Assembly: GCA_002633005.1 (NCBI GenBank)
Contig: NMRA01000032.1
Location: 124,001-188,000 of the forward strand
Direction of reading: 5' to 3'
From: Phoronis australis
Lineage: Eukaryota > Phoronida > Phoronidae
DNA length: 64,000 nt
The position numbers were made by a program, and so were the translations under genes. Below the pieces are notes generated by a model. It had not been told where the DNA came from, made no database searches, and worked only from the letters and a program-made list of their open reading frames with translations. Below are positions 57,332 through 64,000 of this stretch, in pieces. Numbering within the stretch: position 1 is the first letter of the stretch; each line of letters begins with the position of its first letter.

Positions 57332-60300
57332 CTACAAAACAAACCTTTCATTGTAAGTTCTATAACACCCGTTGACAATGGGTCAAACAGTTGTTGAATG
57401 CACTCAGCAACCAATTATTAACTCAACCGAAAGGTCAAAACTTGGATGAAATAAGCTACACAACTTTTGAAACATTAACATTCTATGTTTGCACTAGTAT
57501 TTATTTATGATTTATTTTATTTTTTATCTTGATTGTGATATTTACAATGGGGGTAACCCTGATAGCGATATTTAAAATGAGGGTAACCCTACCAGTTTTC
57601 ACTGCTTTCCATGGGGGCCCTTGGTAAAAACATACAAGAAGTATAAACAGACTTACAAATACAAGAAGTACATGATTGTATAAACAGACTTACAAAACAA
57701 GAAGTATTTTACAAATACAAGAAGTATAAACAGACTTACAAACACAAGAAGTATAAACAGACTTACAAACACAAGAAGTATTAACAAACTTAAAAATATG
57801 AAAGACAAGATATAAATGATCAATGACGAATATGAAACTGATCTGAAAAGACAGATGAAACAAAACTAATAATAAATAAACAATAAATAGAAGATAATAA
57901 TAAAAGTATAAGAAAAATGACATGATTAAATAAAAATAATTACTAGATAAATAATAAATAGTAACATAACCCCCAAAAATTTTTGAACTTCATCAATATA
58001 AGCACCCTTATTTACAGCTCAATGGACAATGTAAAGTGGACATTAATACTTACGAGGGTCGTTCAATAAGTTCTCAGCCTCACCAAGAAAACAGGGACAC
58101 AGGTTAAATTTTTCACACCATAGTGAAATTTCATCTTTGATAACAGTACTGCGTTCATGCTGAATTAGTACGGTTAGCTGCTGCTAGGTGACGCTGCTTT
58201 AAAAAAGCAGACGACAACACATTTAGCAGCATGGAGATAACGGAGATGAGAACTGTCATAAGGTATTTGAGTAAAAAGGGAATGAAACCAAAAGATATTC
58301 ATGAAGAGATGCGAAAAAGACTCGGAACAGACTCCCCGAGCTACTCAACAGTAAAAAAGAGGTAAGCTTGTTTCAAGAGGGGTAGAGAAAGCGTTGAAGA
58401 TGACCCTCGTCCAGGACGTCCCAAATTATCGACTTCCAGTGAAAATGTGCAGAAAATTCATGCAATGAATAAGAAAGACAGGCGAATGACTGTTCAACAT
58501 CTGGCAAACACTGTTGGCATCATCAATGGGTCCAACTCTAAAATTTTGAGTGAAGATTTGGACATGAGTAAGCAGAGTGCACAATGGGTGCCAAGAATGT
58601 TAACTCAGGATAAGAAAATGAGCAGAATGCAAATTTCAAACTTGGTTCTTCTAGGAAGATTCCAAGCAGATCCAGCCAAATTTTCGAGAAGACCTGTAAC
58701 CCAGGATGAGACAAGTGTCCACCACTTTGACCCGCAATCAAAACAACAAAGTAAACAATGGAAGCACGTGGGTTCCACAAGCCCGAGAAAGTTCAAGTTG
58801 GATGCCTCTGCAAGCAAAATTTTGGCCTCTGTGTTCTGGGACAGCGAAGGTACTCTGATGATCGACTACTTAGAACGAGGACACACAGTTACTGTGAATT
58901 ACTATGCATCACTTTTGGAAAAACTCAAAAAAGCAATCAAGAAAAAGAGACGCGGGAAGTTTCAGGATGGAGTGCTGTTGCTGCAAGACAACGCACCTGC
59001 CCATACTGTCTAAGTTGCGGTGGCTGAAGCAACTAGATGTGGCTTTGAAATCCTTCCACACCCCACCTATTCTCCAGACCTGGCACCGTCTGATTTTCAT
59101 TTGTTTCCACATTTGAAGGCCTACCTGCGTGGATGCCAGTATGTGAGCGATAATGATGTCATGAGTGCAGTGGAGGAGTATTTTGAGGGGCTCGACAAAA
59201 GTTTCTTCAGGCATTGCAAAACTGGAGCACAGATGGAAGAAATGCATTGATGTGACGGGAGATTATTTTGAAAAATAAAAGTCAAAATTAGTTGCTATCG
59301 TGTTGTTTTCTGGGTGAGGCTGAGAACTTATTGGACGACCCTCATAATAGGCTTTATGCATTCCTTACTTTATTTATCTCAGTTATATCTCAACATCTCT
59401 GCAGACAGAGCTGTTGAAAACTATTGAATGAAATTAATAATTTGTTAACATGACAATCATTAAACCACATTACTCACCACAGTGCAACTGTACCCTGTTC
59501 GAATGCCAGTTTTTCATTGGCTAATCTTTCCAGTTCACTCAATGAAATGTCGGATTTCACTCGCAAGGCGTGAACACCAAGACACTCCAGCTCCACAGTC
59601 ATCATGTTGCTATATCTTGGCACTGGTCTGGGTTTTTTAGCACTGACATCTGTGAGTATTTTAGATGTGGTCTCCGCTGAGGATTTTGGAGGAATTCCTG
59701 GACGACGTGGCGGAAGGGGCTTTGGTGGTGGGAGTGGCTTTGACCCAGTTGAAGACAGTACAACTGGCTTTGATTGACTTTTTGTCTTTGGTGGTCTTGG
59801 TGGTGGTTCACTGGGAGCATCGTCAGTAATGACTATTGAAGGCGGCTTCCTGTCCGGCAGCGGATGTCGATTGGTAGCTGTTAACGGTTTTGCATTGCCA
59901 AATCTACCTTGCTTGCTTGAAGCATCCGATAATTGACTGACAGGAGTGACAGTTTTACCCAGTGCGACTTGATTGGCCAGTTTCTCCTTTAATTCATGCA
60001 TAGCATTGCCTTCCGAGGATGGTTTCCGCGGTAAATCGGGCGAGGCTAGCGCGGGACTGGACCGTACTTCGTCACGCCTTTTGAGTAAAGGAGAATTTGG
60101 TAAAGATCTAGATACTGTCTTGACTTGTCCAGCTTCTAACAACTGCAATAAAATGAGCACGCAAAATAGTGTAAAATGCCGTAATTCAGCCGTCAGCGCC
60201 ATATTTGTCGTTTTGTTCTGAAATTTCCAACGCTACCTCAAACAAGCAACTGACATGACCCACTAGCTGATCTAGGATGTGGACAATGGGGTCAACCACA

Positions 60301-61111
60301 AAAGAAAAATGTCAGACTCCATTAAAGCCATAAGGGGAGGGGGTGGCATTGGCCCCCTGAATCCAGCTGTGTAACTTTGCTACGGCATTTATGTAGGAAC
60401 AATGATGCTCTCTACTAATCACGTCATACACAAGAATAAGACAATTACAGGACATGGAGAATTAGAACGATGAGTTTTCATGCTTAATAACAAAATCAAA
60501 GAGCAATAAAATTATGATTGCATGGTTCAACTACTGAATGGCTATAACTTAATGCAGCTCTTAGTCAGGCATTAGTTGTGGATGTTCTGAAAGTCAGAGC
60601 TTATCTTGGTCTGACGAGGCTGTTTATGATATGATCAAAGAGGTCACTTTGAAGTTATCAGATCATCACAAGTAAGAAGAAAATAAAGATTCCCAGATTG
60701 ATAACTGCTATTACATCACTCACTGGATTTAAATTTAGCAAGGTCAAGGTCAAATCGTCTGTAGACATCAGTTGCTTGTTTTAGGTAGAGACGTGTTCAT
60801 TATAAGATTCACCAACATCTAACTGGCTATTAAAAGTCGTACCCGTAAATGTTCAGGGTTCGCAAATGAGACGAAGCACCTCATGTCAAATATGATTTTG
60901 TTTTTGGCTCAAATGGTCTAACTTACACTTTGCATGGATGACTTACCCTAGGACCAGCAAATCCAGCAAACGTGTCACTATCGTCCACCGTAGCCACGAC
61001 CTTGGCCTTGCCTAAATAATCCTTCCTCTGCAAAGCTGCTGTCTTGGTTTTGGCAGGCCGGAAATATAAAGATTCCATTTTCACTTCCATCAGAGGAAAA
61101 CTTCGACGGGC
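57217..61111 (-). CDS. NCF2-like: p67phox (NCF2)/NOXA1-like NADPH-oxidase activator, 3' half
   Basis: p67phox and NOXA1 are cytosolic proteins that switch on NOX-type NADPH oxidases: N-terminal TPRs bind Rac, the activation domain acts on the NOX flavin part, and PB1 binds p40phox. Three exons give the last ~314 residues. The activation domain is very clear (LYFRPAKTKTAALQRKDYLG then KAKVVATVDDSDTFAGFAG, matching the family's KKDYLGKA...V...D-FSGFA). A Pro-rich stretch follows (PPPRPPKTKSQSKP, KPLPPPKPLPPRRPG), then a PB1-like end (MMTVELECLGVHALRVKSD ... YHPKDSEPYSVDSDATLRQL). No SH3 lies between activation domain and PB1, and the frame stops right after PB1. The missing central SH3 recalls NOXA1. 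TPR exons must lie right of 61111 or outside the window. A mariner sits in the intron before the last exon. Confidence 0.85.
57631..57795. repeat. Minisatellite, ACAAGAAGTATAAACAGACTT units
   Basis: About five to six imperfect units of roughly 26-33 bp (AAGAAGTATAAACAGACTTA plus CAAATAC or variants). In the intron of the NCF2-like gene. Confidence 0.85.
58053..59344 (+). mobile_element. Mariner transposon, full length but inactivated
   Basis: 1,292 bp flanked by TA. The terminal inverted repeats are about 40 bp and nearly identical (left CGAGGGTCGTTCAATAAGTT, then CTCAGCCTCACC; the right end inverted reads TGAGGGTCGTCCAATAAGTT). It encloses the transposase frame at 58231-59250. Inserted in the last intron of the NCF2-like gene, in opposite orientation, about 130 bp from the PB1 exon. 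Confidence 0.95.
58231..59250 (+). pseudogene. Mariner transposase with two in-frame stops
   Basis: A 340-codon frame without frameshift: helix-turn-helix part (RYLSKKGMKPKDIHEEMRKR, ESVEDDPRPGRPKLS), DETSVHHFDP with the first catalytic Asp, LLQDNAPAHT with the second, and YSPDLAPSDFHLFP with the third. 34 residues lie between the second and third Asp, the mariner D,D34D signature. TAA stops replace one codon just after STVKKR (about 58363) and one just after NAPAHTV (59011). All three Asp codons survive. Dead as encoded. Confidence 0.93.
59478..60142 (-). CDS. NCF2-like: NCF2-like exon: Pro-rich linker and first half of PB1
   Basis: Begins after TTTTATTGCAG with LLEAGQVKTVSRSLPNSPLL; the ATG at 60202 upstream is intron, not a start. 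Contains SPDLPRKPSSEG, PPPRPPKTK, PLPPPKPLPPRRPGIPPK (SH3-ligand-like), then the PB1 strand MTVELECLGVHALRVKSDI and LERLANEKLAFEQGTVAL. It ends in a split Trp before GTGAGT. Confidence 0.88.
60143..60946. other. NCF2-like intron, nothing recognised
   Basis: A GC-rich word (GGGGAGGGGGTGGCATTGGC) at about 60335 may belong to a dispersed repeat; otherwise nothing. Confidence 0.35.
60947..61111 (-). CDS. NCF2-like: NCF2-like exon: activation domain
   Basis: 55 whole codons between CCTTTATAG and GTAAGT. ARRSFPLMEVKMESLYFRP, then ALQRKDYLGKAKVVATVDD and SDTFAGFAG. The V at the position of the functionally essential Val of the p67phox activation domain is present (KVVATV). Confidence 0.9.
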
Positions 61112-63009
61112 CTATAAAGGTAATGACAATCTTAAAAATGGTGTCACTGCCAATGACAGTGACAATGCCGGGGGTGACAAAAGGATCATGCACATTGCTA
61201 TACAATATGGTGGATGAAAACAAAAAAGCGTGCACTTTAGACAGGGAAAGGTCAGGATTCGTGCACAAATATGCAGATACTTACTGTAATTAACTTGGTA
61301 GTTACGTTTGTATATCTGATGACTAGCCAGTCATAAATTTAAATTTAAAATAGTGTTAATTTTGGCAGAATTCATTTACTGTTTTTTCAGCTAAGCTGAG
61401 GACAACCTATGTGTTGATGGGTTTTTAATGAAGTGGTGCAAAAATATTGGTCTGAAATTTACCAGCACTGTGTGTGGAGTTCGAGAACTCATCTGTTGTA
61501 AAATTGTGATAACAAGACATAGGTGTCTTTGAAACACATGTATCCATAAAATGTATCTATAAAATGTATCCCAAAAAGACACAAGTTGACCTGAAGATTT
61601 TTTAGCCGGTACTTATTTCACTTTGGCAGCACTTAAGATAAGCTACCTACTAAGTTTGTAAGAACAAGAGTGACGAGTGCGTGAGTTATACAGAACTGTT
61701 AGTGTTGTGCTTTTCTATGTTTCGCATAACTAAATAATATTGGTTTATCAGTTTGGCTTGTCTCTGATTCTATTGATTACAAGCTCCCAGTTTAACTTGT
61801 GTATCAAAGCATGACAATGTTCATCAACATTTTGTCAAACTGGAAGCACATTACAGCGTTTTCCTGTTGCTCCCAACTTGTTCGATTCTATAGCCCAACA
61901 GCAAGCTGGGAAGTTTACCCCTGTAGCCAATATCATACACGACTGATTAACTCCATTCTGGCATTTATGGCTGGAGGGCCAGCTCTCTTTTGTTCGATAA
62001 TTGCTCTAATCTCCACTAAGTTGTATCTACCCTGACTAGGCTGTGCTGTTAAAAATAAAAGTTAAGTTTGAACATGAACCTATAGCATTTCTGAAATCTT
62101 CATCAAATGGTGATCATGCTTAGTTTTTGAATCGCCAAAATCGCCCAACTGCAACCGAAGTTACGTCAATCTATTCTTTCCGAACACACTAAATTCACTC
62201 TGAGTTTGACTGTGTTCACAGGTGGTCTGCAATAAGCCTGGTAGATAAGTGGCCTGCTTGTTGTCATAACAGACAAAAGAGTGTGCTTGGCAGTTAACAA
62301 AGAAGCTAGATGTTATCACACGCTCAGAACCCCTATACGTCTGGTAAAGTCAATGAACGGGAAAACGCTGTCATGAATGAGGCAGTGTCTAGACTCTGAA
62401 TGACAGCAAGGGGTAGCCGGACGCCCAGCTACATGGGACGCTGCCCACAAGTGCTTGAAGACAGAAAAACAGTAAACACCTAGGGCAGCATGTGGGTTTG
62501 TAAACAGATGGCAGCCGGTGTGGGCAGCTTGAGGATGATGGCTGTTAAAAATCAATTGATTGATACAAATTAAAATCATTTTGATCATGAAATGGTCATC
62601 ATTCCAATCATCATTCATGGAAAACCTTTTTTGAAGATTTACCATCGCTCAGTGATAAGAAATCCATGATTGATGATAAACTTAGCGTGAAAAAATACGT
62701 AATATGACTCCGGACCAGCCAGATATATCATATCATACCACTGAATTCATGGAAATGATTGATAGCAATTTAATAATATAAAAATATTGAATGATACAAT
62801 ATGATCAACTAAAACTGCCATTATAGTACTTTTAGCCATCAGCTGTGATCTGAACAATGGATCACATTTAGTATTAACTGACCAGACCTGTCCCACAGCG
62901 GCCTCTAGTGGTGAGGGCATAACCAGTGCAAACAACAAGTGAACTGTATTTCACATCATGCAATTAATATGGACCAATACCAACGGTGTTATCAAGGTGC
63001 ATGGACTGA

Positions 63010-63053
63010 GGGAGAGCAATGTTGGTCGAGGCTGAATACAACATTGCTCTCCC
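63010..63053. repeat. 15-bp perfect inverted repeat with 14-base loop
   Basis: GGGAGAGCAATGTTG and CAACATTGCTCTCCC flank GTCGAGGCTGAATA. Confidence 0.9.
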
Positions 63054-63213
63054 GAGGTCCTCACCACTTGATATGCCAGAGGGATTTTTTAACATTTGTT
63101 TAATTACACGACCAGATCCTTCTTTATTCTGGTTTTGTCGTATCTTAAGACATCCTTGCTCTTACGCGTTTTGCTGTACTGACATCGTCTGCATGCTTTG
63201 TTGTCAGGGATTC

Positions 63214-63260
63214 ACATTCTGACCAATCGGACACTTAAAGTGTCCGATTGGTCAGAATGT
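63214..63260. repeat. 47-bp perfect palindrome (23-bp arms, 1-base centre)
   Basis: ACATTCTGACCAATCGGACA plus CTT and its exact reverse complement, separated by one base. It could form a hairpin or cruciform, or be the fused ends of a small foldback element. Confidence 0.95.
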
Positions 63261-63902
63261 AAAAAGCTATATCTGACATCCGAGTGGATTGAATGAAAAA
63301 GGACAAAGCCCGGTTTGTCAATATTACAGTATATCAGAAGTTATCGTACTGGGTTTTATCCCACCAGAGGGCAGGAATATCAATGGTCACATAAACAAAT
63401 GTATTTACTTTCTCCAAGACAAAAAGCATATAGCAAACTAAATGTTACAACACAAAAAAAACGTCTGAATCCAAGTGTCAAAATGAGTTGTTACTGAAAC
63501 CTACCAAGGGCCATGATGTAATCTTAATACTCGAATAGAACTTGAAATTCATTTTGACATTTTCTGTTTTACTTTGCTTGCATTCTGGGCTCAGCTACAT
63601 GTAATCTATAGGGGGTAATTCCCTTTGTTAAACTGTGTTTAATTACACAGTAAAACCAGAACAGTTGTATGACTAAGAGCAGGGTTCACCAAGAACTACT
63701 TTCACTGACCTTGCAGGCCTGTTATTAACATTTCACACAAAACCTCAAAATTTGAAGATCAGACTCAAACTTTTAGCCTCAATTACGGTAAAAATTTTTC
63801 AATTTGGGACAATTTCTAAAATTTGGGATACTGATATTCTAGGAATAATTGAATTTTCTTGATTCTAAAGATTGGGGCATGGGTGTAAGATGATTTATTT
63901 AC

Positions 63903-63980
63903 CTGACATAGGTTCTCGTTGAAATGAAGCTGGAGGTTATGAACAATAGGCAAGCTATTTTCAATGCAAACCAAAGCCAT
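63903..63980 (-). CDS. Possible unassigned exon at the window edge
   Basis: ATG at 63980 after an in-frame stop, then MALVCIENSLPIVHNLQLHF and NENLCQ, followed by GTAAAT. 26 whole codons. It does not resemble the TPR region expected for the NCF2-like gene and may be a first exon of something else, or chance. Confidence 0.25.
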
Positions 63981-64000
63981 GATACCCGAATTTCAAAAAG

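Larger units (their letters stand above)
61112..63902. other. Upstream intron or flank of the NCF2-like gene
   Basis: No TPR exon could be recognised on the minus strand. Contains the two inverted repeats listed near 63.0 and 63.2 kb. Confidence 0.4.

Noticed and set aside
60143-60202. Start of the NCF2-like protein at the ATG at 60202 (MALTAELRHF)
   Set aside because: A good acceptor TTTTATTGCAG lies after it, and the upstream activation-domain exon splices there in phase.
1-64000. CRISPR arrays, phage or bacterial operons
   Set aside because: Intron-bearing animal genes throughout; the tandem repeats lack the spacer structure of CRISPR.

Overview
This is animal (metazoan) genomic DNA: short exons with GT/AG borders and matching phases, introns of 0.1 to 9 kb, low overall GC, and many decayed mobile elements. 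A p67phox/NOXA1-like gene, a glycine/GABA-transporter-like SLC6 gene and a KY/hillarin-type gene together fit an invertebrate, perhaps a marine deuterostome or lophotrochozoan. The sequence alone does not settle the phylum. It is a draft assembly: N run at 6050-6094, single N at 8639 and 35541.

Layout. 1548-20361 (minus): most of an SLC6 sodium/chloride-coupled transporter, ten exons, from the initiator Met to TM10 or TM11; the last exon(s) lie left of the window. Its introns hold TIR elements, a non-LTR retroelement relic, a tRNA-derived SINE, a 142-bp perfect palindrome and a frameshifted THAP relic. 20362-29802: no gene recognised, one more SINE and one more TIR element. 29803-36633 (plus): a kelch-repeat gene, seven exons, with no BTB or BACK exon recognised upstream. 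39244-50292 (minus): a multi-exon gene joining a KY/hillarin-like transglutaminase-fold region, a long coiled coil, a helical region and a segment that resembles the stalk and microtubule-binding region of dynein heavy chains. 53803-55960: a MITE and a higher-order repeat array carrying CTCF-like sites. 57217-61111 (minus): the 3' half of a p67phox (NCF2)/NOXA1-like gene, with a broken mariner in its intron. 61112-64000: short perfect inverted repeats and a possible unassigned exon at the right edge.

The four genes show no shared pathway; this is an ordinary piece of a gene-sparse animal chromosome. The most unusual object is the minus-strand gene at 39.2-50.3 kb. Its transglutaminase-like domain has lost the Cys and His of the catalytic triad (Thr and Gly instead, Asp kept), and it continues without phase conflict into coiled coil and a dynein-stalk-like C-terminus. 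This suggests a non-enzymatic, possibly microtubule-linked scaffold. Exon models were made by eye from splice signals, phase and family resemblance; no database or transcript was consulted.
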